The notes under the pieces were generated by a model, which was not told the origin of the DNA, ran no database searches, and saw only the letters and a program-made list of their open reading frames with translations. This document shows positions 8,684 through 18,283 of a stretch of 35,595 nucleotides of DNA, one piece after another (positions within the stretch are counted from its first letter, which is position 1; each line of letters begins with the position of its first letter). A program made the position numbers and the translations under genes. Origin of the DNA: Candidatus Aenigmatarchaeota archaeon (GTDB lineage: Archaea; Aenigmatarchaeota; Aenigmatarchaeia; QMZS01); assembly GCA_030614705.1 (NCBI GenBank), contig JAUWTN010000005.1, forward strand, positions 1-35,595, read 5' to 3'.

Positions 8684-11103
8684 GCGGAAAATATTTGAGT
8701 CTGGTTTTTTTAATTTGTTTTATGTCCCCGGTTCTTAGTCTGGATATCTCAGATTTAACAATTACATCTGAAATATGGATGAGCGAAAACAAAGACCTGC
8801 AAATTTCATTTAAATGTTCCAACTGTTCGTCTGATACTTTGGTTTACGCAAATATAACAGGTTCTGAAAATTATGAAGAAATTATATCTTCAGGATTTAT
8901 CTCCGAACCTGAAGGAAATCTCACAATTTATAGTATTACCCGCACTTTAGGCGATAATCTTAAAGAAAATATTCTCCCCTACACCCTCACAGTTTTCTGC
9001 GAAGATAATAACTCACAAACAGAAGCATCTTCTGAGTTTTATGTTAACAAATTCACTTCGGACATTGAAGAGATAACAATACCCTCTGAGAACCCATATT
9101 TAACAATTTATCCTTTAGACACCATAGACTTCAAAATTAGACTGGACCGCATAGAAAACGGGCACTCAGGAACATTAACCTCAGGGGTTAATTTTGTTAT
9201 TGCTCTTAATGACAAAGAACTCACCATACTGGAGAAAACACCGCCTAAAGACACAAATTCGCCATGGATATTAAAAGCTCAAATTCCAGATGATATGGAA
9301 TATGTTACTGACAAAAAATTTGCGGTAAACGCAGTATATAAAACCCATCAGGCCTCAGCAATTTACGACGAAAGTTTTAACCTAGAATCTCCATTGGAAG
9401 TTACTATTATTGAACCTTTATGCAATTTAAACAACCCCTACAAACTTATTGATACCGCAAATATAAATCTGACAATTAAAGTAGATTATAAATCCAAACC
9501 TCTCGAAGATATAAACTCTTTGGAATTTAAAAGCGCTCTGGATAACACAGAACTAATCATTAAAGAAGCAAAACCTCTGGAAAGCAAAGGCATCTGGAAA
9601 CTTATTGTAAACCTTCAAAAACAGGAACCCAGAGAAGAACTCTATTATTTGGATATATTTGCAACATACAAAAATATTGAAGAAAAAACCATCCAGTCAC
9701 TCCCAATACAATTTGTAATTCCTTTTAAAGGAAAAATAACAAACGCAAATAATGCTCCGATTTCCTCTGAAATAGTATTGACCGGTATTGACAGGGAAGA
9801 AAAAATTAAGACTGCTAATAATGGAGAATATAATCTTCAAATTATTCCCGGAGAATATGAAATTGAATTAAAATTTGACGACTTAATAAATTTTAAATTT
9901 TACGATACTGAATTAGAAGACTCTGATATATATTCATATACCAATCAACCCATAAGATATGATTCATTTGAAGGGGCTGAAGTTGAAGCCCTTAGAATAA
10001 TTGCGATGGTATTTGCTTTTCAATTTGACAATGCGCAAATTACAATACCCTGCACGGATCTTGAATATGATTCCGGGCAGATAGTCATTTACCAATGCTC
10101 AAACTGGAACTTCGGAAAAAGAGTTTGCGATGGCGGGTGGAATACAATAAGTGATATAGACAAAAACGATTATCGAATTATATTTGAAGTTCCTTCTTTC
10201 TCCAAAACCGCATTTGCCATAAGTGAAGACAAATCATTTGAGTTGGAAGCAAATACAGACAAAGAAGAATATTTTATTGAAGAAAACATTATCTTGCAGG
10301 GAAAAGTTTCCGATGATCAGGGCAATGGCATAAAAGATGCAAAAGTAAATTACCTGATTGAAAACACCAATATAATTGGGGATTCAATTACAGATGCAGA
10401 AGGCAAATACACAATAAATTTAAATGCGCCAAAAGAAGAAGGAAATTTCAATATTAAAATAAAAGCCGGAACTTTGCACAAATCCACAAACACAATAACG
10501 AAATCGGTTGAAATATACAGGAAAAAAGAACTTGAAATTTCAGTCCCTAATTACCTCAATATGGAACTGGGAATTCCGGTTTCAACAAAAATAACTATTA
10601 AAAATACAGGTCAGACAAAACTGCATGACATTCATCTGGAAATCGATGACAGCATACCCTACTCGTGGTACCTTCTGAGTCAACCAACCATATATGAACT
10701 TGATGCCGGCGAGCAAACAGAAATCAATCTGGAATTTTCAGTTTCAGAAGATAAATGCATTGATTGTAAAACCCAATACAGTGTTAATATTAAAGCTAAA
10801 AGCGAAGCAACTACATCAAAAAGTTTCATATTAAATATAAAAGGGTTGGAATCAGAAACAAAAGAAACTGAGGTTGAAGAAACAAATGATACCCCGGAAG
10901 ATAATAGTGCGGGTTTTGATATCACCGGGTACTTTATGACCCAATCCAGCCTGATAACGCAAAACCTTGAATTTATAATATTCCTTGTATTATTGGGTGT
11001 GTTGGCAAGAGTTATAATGTTGAAAAAGAAATCTCCTTCCGGCGAGCAGAATAACAATTCAATGGAAATTATCAAAAAAATCAGAGAAGAATTTATGAAA
11101 TAA
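8680..11103 (+). CDS. Membrane-anchored surface protein with carboxypeptidase-regulatory-like/Ig-like and NEW3-like domains
   Basis: Signal peptide. 'GKITNANNAPISSEIVLTGIDREEKIKTANNGEYNLQIIPGEYEIELKF' and 'GKVSDDQGNGIKDAKVNYLIEN...TDAEGKYTINLNAP'. C-terminal TM 'NLEFIIFLVLLGVLARVIML' plus KKK. ATGA overlap with the minD-like gene. Confidence 0.85.
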   Translation: MSGKYLSLVFLICFMSPVLSLDISDLTITSEIWMSENKDLQISFKCSNCSSDTLVYANITGSENYEEIISSGFISEPEGNLTIYSITRTLGDNLKENILPYTLTVFCEDNNSQTEASSEFYVNKFTSDIEEITIPSENPYLTIYPLDTIDFKIRLDRIENGHSGTLTSGVNFVIALNDKELTILEKTPPKDTNSPWILKAQIPDDMEYVTDKKFAVNAVYKTHQASAIYDESFNLESPLEVTIIEPLCNLNNPYKLIDTANINLTIKVDYKSKPLEDINSLEFKSALDNTELIIKEAKPLESKGIWKLIVNLQKQEPREELYYLDIFATYKNIEEKTIQSLPIQFVIPFKGKITNANNAPISSEIVLTGIDREEKIKTANNGEYNLQIIPGEYEIELKFDDLINFKFYDTELEDSDIYSYTNQPIRYDSFEGAEVEALRIIAMVFAFQFDNAQITIPCTDLEYDSGQIVIYQCSNWNFGKRVCDGGWNTISDIDKNDYRIIFEVPSFSKTAFAISEDKSFELEANTDKEEYFIEENIILQGKVSDDQGNGIKDAKVNYLIENTNIIGDSITDAEGKYTINLNAPKEEGNFNIKIKAGTLHKSTNTITKSVEIYRKKELEISVPNYLNMELGIPVSTKITIKNTGQTKLHDIHLEIDDSIPYSWYLLSQPTIYELDAGEQTEINLEFSVSEDKCIDCKTQYSVNIKAKSEATTSKSFILNIKGLESETKETEVEETNDTPEDNSAGFDITGYFMTQSSLITQNLEFIIFLVLLGVLARVIMLKKKSPSGEQNNNSMEIIKKIREEFMK

Positions 11104-11120
11104 ATAACCTTTCCTTCAGG

Positions 11121-11717
11121 TTAACTCTCGGGTTTATCATTTGTCTTAATCAATCCTTTCTTTTCCATTAACAAATAAGGATATCCTCTTTTATCTGTTT
11201 TTGAAATATCAATTCCAAGATTTTTTGCAAATTCAAAAAGTTTTTCTCTTGCCACTTCCACAGTTCCAAAATCCTTTACTGTCTCTACCTCTATGAAATA
11301 TCCTAATTCTTTGACTATATCCAAAGCTATTTCAAATTTATCATTATAAATATAAACTTCTCTTTCTTTTTCAACTGTAATTAATTTTTTGATATCAATT
11401 GCTGAAAATATTTTCTCTATTTTATCCTGATTTTTAATTTCGGTTTCAAACTCATCGCAATGGGTGGCTAGTTCAACATTTTCAGGATGCCAGTGCTTAT
11501 AATTTAGAATTGTTTTATCGCCTCTCTTTCTAATACTTAACCATTCAAAAGGAAAATCCGGTTCTACAAAATTTCTATGAACTGGCGTGAAATAATCGTC
11601 TGTCTGTTGCGTTTTTTTCACAAATTTTGCAATTTCCTTTAGTTTTTCTTTTATTCTAAAAAAATTAATCTCATCTAGAGGGATTTTAATTTCAATTTCT
11701 ATATCATTGTGAGCCAT
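11121..11717 (-). CDS. CYTH-domain protein (class IV adenylate cyclase/thiamine-triphosphatase-like fold)
   Basis: N-terminal ExExK signature 'DIEIEIKIPL', then 'WLSIRKRGDKTILNYKHW' and 'EREVYIYNDKFEIALDIVKELGYFIEVE'. Confidence 0.85.
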   Translation of the reverse strand: MAHNDIEIEIKIPLDEINFFRIKEKLKEIAKFVKKTQQTDDYFTPVHRNFVEPDFPFEWLSIRKRGDKTILNYKHWHPENVELATHCDEFETEIKNQDKIEKIFSAIDIKKLITVEKEREVYIYNDKFEIALDIVKELGYFIEVETVKDFGTVEVAREKLFEFAKNLGIDISKTDKRGYPYLLMEKKGLIKTNDKPES

Positions 11718-11769
11718 AATAGATTAAACAATATAATAGAAAATATTGGTGGTTAATAAAAATTTGATA

Positions 11770-13074
11770 TCAAGGAGTTAATCTCTCAACATCTCTTGGG
11801 AATAAGACCGCTTCTCTTACATTAGGCAGATTTAAGAACTGCATTATAAACCTTTCAATCCCAAGACCAAAACCCCCGTGAGGAGGCATTCCATACCTGA
11901 ATGATTCAACATAAAACCTTATTGACTCAAGAGAAACACCCTTTTCCTTTGCCTGCTCTTCAAGAACTTTTATCCTATGTTCTCTCTGCCCTCCGGTTAT
12001 AAGTTCAACACCCCTGAAAACCAAATCAAATGAATCTGTGGTCTCTTTATTGTCATTGTTTTTCATTGTATAAAAAGGTCTTTTCTCAAAAGGGTACTGA
12101 GTTATGAAAACAAAATCAGAATCATATTTTTCCTTAATTTTATCCCCAACCATTTTTTCTTCCTCAGGGGATAAATCATTTCCCGGTTCTTTACCCAACA
12201 ATTCAAAAGCTTCCTTTAAAGTAATTCTTGGAAATGGTTTTTTGTATTTTGGAAAATCAACTTTGAAAGGTTCAATTATTTCATCGCAGTTTTTCTTTAT
12301 GTTATCAAGGATGCTGTTAATCATATCCTCAATCAATTCCATCACAGCTTCATAATTTTCAATAAATGAAATCTCAGAATCAATTCCCCAATATTCTGAC
12401 AAGTGTCTTGTTGTGTGGCTTTTTTCAGCCCGGTACACAGGTCCAATCTCAAAAACTTTTTCAAAACCAGAAGCCTGCATTAACTGTTTATAAAATTGCG
12501 GACTTTGGGTTAAATAACCTTCTTTGTTATAATATAAAATTGGGAATAACTCGCTTCCGCCTTCCGCGCCTTGAGCAACAATTTTTGGGGTATGCACTTC
12601 AACAAAATTTCTTCCTGTAAAAAATTCTCTGGTATAATTAACAACCGCGGATTTTAATTCAAATATCTTTTTATTCTTTTGGTTTCTTAAATCCAAAAAC
12701 CTGTAATCCAGTCTCTTGCTAATATCAGTCTCGATTTTTCCTGAAAATTCTATTGGCAATGGCTCAGCTCCATTTATCAATCTAAATTCTTTAATCTTAA
12801 CTTCAATTCCATTTGATGCTTTTTCATTTTTAATTGGAATTCCTATTACCTCAATAACATCTTCCCTCTTAAGTTCCTTTATTTTATCAAAATATTCATT
12901 ATCTTTTTTTGCCAGTAACTGCACTTCTCCGGTGCAATCCCTTAAAACAACAAATACAATGTTTCCTAAATCTCTTACTGCGCTTGCCCAGCCTCTTAAC
13001 AATATTTCTTTATTTTCCTTGTTTTTCGCCCCTGAAGCGTATATTCGCTCACCTGACAATCTAATTTCCTCCAT
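11770..13074 (-). CDS. aspS: Aspartyl-tRNA synthetase (archaeal class II)
   Basis: Class II motifs: OB fold 'LLRGWASAVRDLGNIVFVVLRDCTGEVQ', 'RFLDLRNQKNKKIFELKSAVV', 'YLTQSPQFYKQLMQASGFEKVFEIGPVYRAEKSHTTRHLSEYWGIDSEISF', 'GGFGLGIERFIMQFLNLPNVREAVLFPRD'. Confidence 0.96.
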   Translation of the reverse strand: MEEIRLSGERIYASGAKNKENKEILLRGWASAVRDLGNIVFVVLRDCTGEVQLLAKKDNEYFDKIKELKREDVIEVIGIPIKNEKASNGIEVKIKEFRLINGAEPLPIEFSGKIETDISKRLDYRFLDLRNQKNKKIFELKSAVVNYTREFFTGRNFVEVHTPKIVAQGAEGGSELFPILYYNKEGYLTQSPQFYKQLMQASGFEKVFEIGPVYRAEKSHTTRHLSEYWGIDSEISFIENYEAVMELIEDMINSILDNIKKNCDEIIEPFKVDFPKYKKPFPRITLKEAFELLGKEPGNDLSPEEEKMVGDKIKEKYDSDFVFITQYPFEKRPFYTMKNNDNKETTDSFDLVFRGVELITGGQREHRIKVLEEQAKEKGVSLESIRFYVESFRYGMPPHGGFGLGIERFIMQFLNLPNVREAVLFPRDVERLTP

Positions 13075-13130
13075 AACAATATTTTAAAAATAAATAGAAT
13101 TTACGGGTATTATTTCCATTAAATATAATT

Positions 13131-13649
13131 ATGGAAAGACCCTCAAAAATTGAATATTATCTAAATATTGCCAGAGAAGTCGCCAGCAGGTCAACATGCC
13201 TGTGTTTTCACTGCGGGGCGATAATTGTGAAAGATGACCAGATTATCTCAACAGGGTATAATGGGGCTCCACGCGGAACACTTGACTGCATTGAAAGAGG
13301 GATTTGTTTAAGAAGAAAACTCAATGTTCCTTCAGGGCAAAGATATGAACTTTGCAGGAGCGTACACGCGGAACAGAATGCAATAATCAATGCAGCAAGA
13401 GCCGGAGTTAGCCTGCTTGGGGGGGATATGTATCTTTACGGATACAGGGTGTATGAAAACAAAAAAGAACCAACAGATATTTTCCCGTGCTTTATTTGCA
13501 AGAAAATGATTATCAATGCTGGACTTAATAAAACCATCTGCGTAACAAAAGACGGGAAACACAAGGTATTTGAAATTGAAAAATGGATTAAAGAATGGCA
13601 GGAAAAAGATATGATTGATGATAAAGAAATTTATAAAACAGAATACTAA
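13131..13649 (+). CDS. dCMP deaminase family zinc enzyme
   Basis: 'HCGAIIVKDDQIISTGYNGAPRGTLDC', 'SVHAEQNAIINAARAG' (HAE) and 'FPCFICKKMIINAGL' (PCxxC). Confidence 0.92.
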   Translation: MERPSKIEYYLNIAREVASRSTCLCFHCGAIIVKDDQIISTGYNGAPRGTLDCIERGICLRRKLNVPSGQRYELCRSVHAEQNAIINAARAGVSLLGGDMYLYGYRVYENKKEPTDIFPCFICKKMIINAGLNKTICVTKDGKHKVFEIEKWIKEWQEKDMIDDKEIYKTEY

Positions 13650-13650
13650 G

Positions 13651-14199
13651 ATGATAATTGGATTTACTGGAAAAAACGGGGCTGGGAAGACAATTGTTAT
13701 TGATTACCTGAAATCAAAAGGTTTTGAAACTTTTTCGCTGTCTGATATTTTAAGGGAAGAAATAAGGAAAAAAGGTCTTGTTGAAGAAAGGGAAAATCTG
13801 ATCAAAATTGGGAATGAGCTCAGGGAAAAATACGGTCCGGGAATTCTTGCAAAACTTGCGTTGGATAAAGTTGAAAAAATTGATAATGTTGCAATTGACA
13901 GCATTAGGAATCTTTATGAAATTGAAGAGCTTAGGAAAAATAAAGATTTTATTTTGATTGGTATTGAAGCTCCGGTTGAATTAAGATATAAAAGAATTGT
14001 GGAAAGGAAAAGGATTGGAGAAAATATAAGTCTTGAACAATTTATTGAAATTGAAGAAAAAGAAAATTCAAATGACGAGAAAAAACAGCAACTGAATAAA
14101 TGTCTTGAACTTGCGGATAAAATAATTGAGAATATTGGGGGGATTGAGGAATTGTATCAGAAGATTGATATTATCCTGAAAGATTATCAAAAAGATTAA
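13651..14199 (+). CDS. P-loop nucleoside/dephospho-CoA-kinase-like protein (UPF0200-like)
   Basis: 'MIIGFTGKNGAGKTIVIDYLKSKGFETFSLSDILREEIRKKG' Walker A. Start set to ATG 13651, just after the deaminase stop. Confidence 0.8.
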   Translation: MIIGFTGKNGAGKTIVIDYLKSKGFETFSLSDILREEIRKKGLVEERENLIKIGNELREKYGPGILAKLALDKVEKIDNVAIDSIRNLYEIEELRKNKDFILIGIEAPVELRYKRIVERKRIGENISLEQFIEIEEKENSNDEKKQQLNKCLELADKIIENIGGIEELYQKIDIILKDYQKD

Positions 14200-14252
14200 T
14201 AGGTTATTTCATAATACCCTTTCAAATTGGATTAACCACTCATAAAATTTAG

Positions 14253-15188
14253 TTAAACCGGGGTATTTAACTCAATCAACTTTTTTAGTTCCTCTATTGA
14301 ATCAACATAACCCATATCTTTTCTAAATGATGCTGCGCTGTGGAAACCTTTGAAAAATAACTGAGCCTGCATTCTCAAATAAAAAATATTTTCAATTTCA
14401 TAATATTTTGCGTATTCCAGATACCTGTAAAAAATTTCTTTGATTTCTTCGTAAGTTTTTTTCTCTTCTGTTTTTTCAAAAATAAACGGGTTTCCCATTG
14501 CAGCAGTTCCAATCATCACCCTATCGCAACCAGTGTCTTTCATCATTGATTTTGCATCGCTTAATGATTTCACTCCCCCGTTGCCAATCACAGGTATGGA
14601 TAAATGTTCTTTGACTGCTTTTATTATATTCCAATCCACAATCCCTGAACCTCCCTGCATTGCAATTCTTGGGTGCAATATTAAAGCGTCTGCTCCATTT
14701 TCTTCAATAATTTTGGCAATTTTAAGAATATAATCGAGATTGCAAACTTCGACCCCAGACCTGATTTTAACTGTGAGCGGAACCTGTATTGCTTTTTTCA
14801 CTGAATTCACAATTTCCCCAATTCTTTTTGGTCTTTTCAAAAGAGCTGAACCCGCCCCCTGTTTGATTACATTCTTGTCTGGGCAACCCATATTAATATC
14901 AATAATATCCGTCTGATCCTGAACCAGTTTCGCGGCTTTAACAAGAGTCTCCGGGTTTGAACCAAATATCTGGATTCCCACAGGTCTTTCTTCATCGCAG
15001 GTTTGAGCAAGTTTTTTGGTTGCCTTATTGCCTCTCACCAAAGCATTTGCATTTACCATGCCCGTATATACCAGAGAAGCTCCGTGTTCAGAGCACATTC
15101 TCCTGAAAGCAATATCATTTATTCCCGCAAGAGGGGCGAGGATTAAACCAGCTTTTAACTGGAGATTGCCTATTTTTAAGTTTGCCAT
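14253..15188 (-). CDS. tRNA-dihydrouridine synthase (Dus family)
   Basis: 'LILAPLAGINDIAFRRMCSEHGASLVYTGMVNA', 'IDINMGCPDKNVIKQGAGSALLKRP', 'PLTVKIRSG', 'IPVIGNGGVKSLSDA'. Confidence 0.93.
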   Translation of the reverse strand: MANLKIGNLQLKAGLILAPLAGINDIAFRRMCSEHGASLVYTGMVNANALVRGNKATKKLAQTCDEERPVGIQIFGSNPETLVKAAKLVQDQTDIIDINMGCPDKNVIKQGAGSALLKRPKRIGEIVNSVKKAIQVPLTVKIRSGVEVCNLDYILKIAKIIEENGADALILHPRIAMQGGSGIVDWNIIKAVKEHLSIPVIGNGGVKSLSDAKSMMKDTGCDRVMIGTAAMGNPFIFEKTEEKKTYEEIKEIFYRYLEYAKYYEIENIFYLRMQAQLFFKGFHSAASFRKDMGYVDSIEELKKLIELNTPV

Positions 15189-15237
15189 ACCTGTGTGTTA
15201 TTTTAATTAACTAAAAGAGTATATTTTAGATTTATTT

Positions 15238-15579
15238 ATGAGAATAAAAAGTTCTGAAGCTAAATCAAAAACAAATTCAGATGCCTGCATAGTTAAAGAA
15301 TATAAATTTCCATTCAAAGAATTGGGAATTGCCACTGCAACAATTAATGGAAGGTACCCTGATTCCGGAAAAGTTATAAATAAAATGTGCGATGAAATTT
15401 ATTATGTTATTTCCGGTACCGGGATTATTCATACTGAAGAAGGTAATTTTGAAATAAACAAAGAAGATGCTTTTTATTTTGAAAAAGATAAATGGTATTG
15501 GGTTGAAGGAAATAAATTGCAGATAATATTGCCAACAGCTCCTTCATGGTTCCCGGAACAATATAAACAATTGGAATAA
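15238..15579 (+). CDS. Small cupin-domain protein
   Basis: 'DEIYYVISGTGIIHTEEGNFEINKEDAFYFEKDKWYWVEGNKLQIILPTAPSW' double-stranded beta-helix pattern. Confidence 0.8.
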   Translation: MRIKSSEAKSKTNSDACIVKEYKFPFKELGIATATINGRYPDSGKVINKMCDEIYYVISGTGIIHTEEGNFEINKEDAFYFEKDKWYWVEGNKLQIILPTAPSWFPEQYKQLE

Positions 15580-15585
15580 AATTCG

Positions 15586-15885
15586 TTAGTGTCCGAGAAT
15601 CAACTTACAAAGCCCGCAATATTCTTTTTCAAGTTCGTCCTCCATAAGACTTTTTGAAAGCAAGATTCCCGCAAGTTCTTCGAGTCTTTTTCTTACTTCG
15701 GGCTTTTCCTCAAGTTCCTTCACTCTTTTGCCCCTGACTTGTTTCTTATACAATGCAACAGCTGCCTGGGACAAATACAACCTATCAGCGGCTTCCTGCT
15801 GAGTAAGACCTGAATTGATTAAATGATTTGACAGAACAGATCTTATTGAAGGCAAATGTTCCCGCACAAATATCTCGCACTTCAT
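15586..15885 (-). CDS. Helix-turn-helix transcriptional regulator
   Basis: 'LSNHLINSGLTQQEAADRLYLSQAAVALYKKQVRGKR' HTH. Confidence 0.75.
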   Translation of the reverse strand: MKCEIFVREHLPSIRSVLSNHLINSGLTQQEAADRLYLSQAAVALYKKQVRGKRVKELEEKPEVRKRLEELAGILLSKSLMEDELEKEYCGLCKLILGH

Positions 15886-15905
15886 AATATTTCCTGTTAA
15901 ATATT

Positions 15906-17054
15906 ATGCATTATCACGAATATGTCCGATTCACTGAAATGGGTATCTTCTTCAGTTTTATTGCATTCATGATTAAACCAATTTTATCACCTTACATAAA
16001 AGGTCTTGGTTTTGATGAACTGCAGATTTGCATGATTTTCTCTGTATTTACACTAACAATTATTTTATTCTCACCCATAATAGGCAAGATATCAGACAAT
16101 GTTGGAAGAAAAACAATGATTTTGTTTGGGGTTGTTATAAACATCCTTGCCATGATATTTTACATCATGGACGGGTCGTGGGTATTTTTGGTTATTGCAA
16201 GAATATTCAACGCAATTGGTTATGTTACCGTTGCCTTGATAATACTCAGTAAAATTGGAGATTCTGTTGACGGAAAAACAAGAGGCAAATATACGGGGTG
16301 GACTTTGAGTCTTGAAAATATAGCCAAATCAGCAAGTCCGATTGTAGGCGGCGTTCTTGCGGATATGTTTTTCATAAAAGCTCCGTTCTATATGTCAATA
16401 TTTTTACTCCTCATCCTCATGGTTTATCTGATTAAACAAAAACCTAAGAGAAAAGCAAAAATAAAAAGAAGTGATTTTAATGTTATCGGAGAACTGAAAG
16501 AATTTCTTTCAGAAAGAAAATTAAAAGGTCTTGCTCTGCTTGGAATGGCAACGCACGCATCCATACCAGCAATCTATTTATTCCTTCCTTTATTGATTGT
16601 GGAAAAATTTGGTTTAAGTTTTACTTACGTGGGTGTTGCTTATTTCTTCCTTGGTTTCTTCAACCTGTTTCAGTTTTATTTTGGGGAAATTTCAGACAAA
16701 ATGGGAAGGTCTAAAATGCTTATATTGGGAACTTCCATTTATGGATTTGGATTAATCCTTCTTTCTGTTTCACAATCATATCCAATGCTATTATTGGTTT
16801 TAGTTTTACAGGGACTTGGCGGAAGTATGTGGAATATATCAGCATATTGCATTATGGCAGAATCAGGTGAAAAATTAAAAAAAGAAGCACAAACATTAAT
16901 GTCCTATGAGTCTCTGGCAAGAACCGGGGCTTTTTTTAGTTTTATCATAAGCGGTTTTGTGGTGACTTTTTTCAACATAGAATCCCTGTTTGTGCTTAAT
17001 GGAATATTAATTTTAGCAGTCAGTTTATACGCAGTGAAATATATTGTTGATTAA
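15906..17054 (+). CDS. Major facilitator superfamily transporter
   Basis: About 12 hydrophobic helices. MFS A-loop motifs 'GKISDNVGRKTMILFG' and 'GEISDKMGRSKMLILG'. Confidence 0.9.
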   Translation: MHYHEYVRFTEMGIFFSFIAFMIKPILSPYIKGLGFDELQICMIFSVFTLTIILFSPIIGKISDNVGRKTMILFGVVINILAMIFYIMDGSWVFLVIARIFNAIGYVTVALIILSKIGDSVDGKTRGKYTGWTLSLENIAKSASPIVGGVLADMFFIKAPFYMSIFLLLILMVYLIKQKPKRKAKIKRSDFNVIGELKEFLSERKLKGLALLGMATHASIPAIYLFLPLLIVEKFGLSFTYVGVAYFFLGFFNLFQFYFGEISDKMGRSKMLILGTSIYGFGLILLSVSQSYPMLLLVLVLQGLGGSMWNISAYCIMAESGEKLKKEAQTLMSYESLARTGAFFSFIISGFVVTFFNIESLFVLNGILILAVSLYAVKYIVD

Positions 17055-17057
17055 AAT

Positions 17058-18206
17058 TCATTTTCCTAATTTTACAAATTCTTCGTGCATCCTCATATGA
17101 CCTTTCTGGATTCCTTCGCTTCCCAAAGCAGATAAAGCCCCAATATTATTTGCGAGCCCAACCGAAGCAACCACAACACCCAATTCTTTTGCATTTTTTA
17201 CTCTCAAAATTTTCATTGCAAGTCTTGCTTTTTTAGAATTAGTGGCTCCCCCAATGCTTGCAATTGCCATAGGAATCTCAATTTTTCCCACCAAAAAACC
17301 ATCTTTTACACTCAAATCAGTTATTGAAGTATACCTGTTTCTCGCAGCATAACTGTGCACTCCCGCTTCAATAGCTCTCCAATCATTCCCTGTCGCCAAG
17401 GTTACTGCGTCTATACCATTCATACACCCTTTGTTGTGCGTTGATGCCCTGTATATGTCCTTCCTTGCAAGAGCATAAGCATCTAAAATACCTTTTACAA
17501 CTTCTTCTCCGGAATAATTCCCTATTGCAAGATTCTCTATTTTTATTTTCGCGGTAACTGAGACAATTCTCTTATCCGCAAAATTTGAGATTATTCTTAA
17601 ACAATATCTGCCCCCGGTTATTTTGGTCACAGTGGGAGTTATTGCTTCAAGCATTGTGTTTATGACATTTGCGCCCATTGCATCCAAAGTATCAACAAAT
17701 AAATGCAAAACCAGATTTTTTCCTCTTTCTGTTTCAACTTCCCTAAGTTCAATATCTCTTGCTCCCCCGCCAAGTTCAAAAATTATCTTATTGCTTTCAT
17801 TTGCAATTTTCAGGATTTCTTCTTTTTCTTTCATGAGGTTTTCTTTTGCTTCTCCAAGGTTCTTAACATCCAGCAACTGCAACTGCCCAATCATTTTTGA
17901 ATCAAGATATTCTCCCTTAAAACCTCCTTCAGCTCTCACAAGTTTTGCGATTCTTGATGCAGCGGCAACAACCGAGGGCTCCTCAAGTTCCATTGGAACA
18001 AAATAATCTTTTCCATTCACAAGAAAATTTGTTGCAATTTTGAAAGGTCCAATATTATTTTCAAGTTCAAGAAAATCCGGAAGTTCTCTGTATTTTTTTA
18101 ATAAATTTAAATCCTCTTCATTAAGGTCTGAAAATTCAGTTAAAATTTTTATTTTATCTTCAAGAGATAATTTAGCAAATCCCTGAACTGCTGAAGTAAG
18201 CGCCAT
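17058..18206 (-). CDS. hmgA: Class II-type hydroxymethylglutaryl-CoA reductase
   Basis: 'ATNFLVNGKDYFVPMELEEPSVVAAASRIAKL', 'DTLDAMGANVINTMLEAI', 'HNKGCMNGIDAVTLATGNDWRAIEAGVHSYAAR', 'SEGIQKGHMRMH'. Confidence 0.93.
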   Translation of the reverse strand: MALTSAVQGFAKLSLEDKIKILTEFSDLNEEDLNLLKKYRELPDFLELENNIGPFKIATNFLVNGKDYFVPMELEEPSVVAAASRIAKLVRAEGGFKGEYLDSKMIGQLQLLDVKNLGEAKENLMKEKEEILKIANESNKIIFELGGGARDIELREVETERGKNLVLHLFVDTLDAMGANVINTMLEAITPTVTKITGGRYCLRIISNFADKRIVSVTAKIKIENLAIGNYSGEEVVKGILDAYALARKDIYRASTHNKGCMNGIDAVTLATGNDWRAIEAGVHSYAARNRYTSITDLSVKDGFLVGKIEIPMAIASIGGATNSKKARLAMKILRVKNAKELGVVVASVGLANNIGALSALGSEGIQKGHMRMHEEFVKLGK

Positions 18207-18283
18207 TATATTAATTGGGAATAATTTATAAACTTCTATTTTGTAAAAAGTTCTCGGAAGATTAATAAATAAAAATCTGCTAA

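Noticed and set aside
10680-11075. 131-aa minus-strand ORF
   Set aside because: Antisense to the well-supported 807-aa surface protein; composition looks like a shadow ORF.
12716-13087. 123-aa plus-strand ORF (also 12104-12355 and 12366-12620)
   Set aside because: Antisense to aspartyl-tRNA synthetase.
13131-13649. dCMP deaminase as part of a Z-genome operon
   Set aside because: Ordinary pyrimidine metabolism family, 5 kb away and separated by unrelated genes. No MazZ or DpoZ-like gene seen in the window.
13615-13650. Upstream start of the P-loop kinase ORF at 13615
   Set aside because: Overlaps the deaminase end; Walker A begins right after ATG 13651, the more natural start.
17623-18006. 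127-aa plus-strand ORF
   Set aside because: Antisense shadow of HMG-CoA reductase; Ser/Phe-rich, no motifs.
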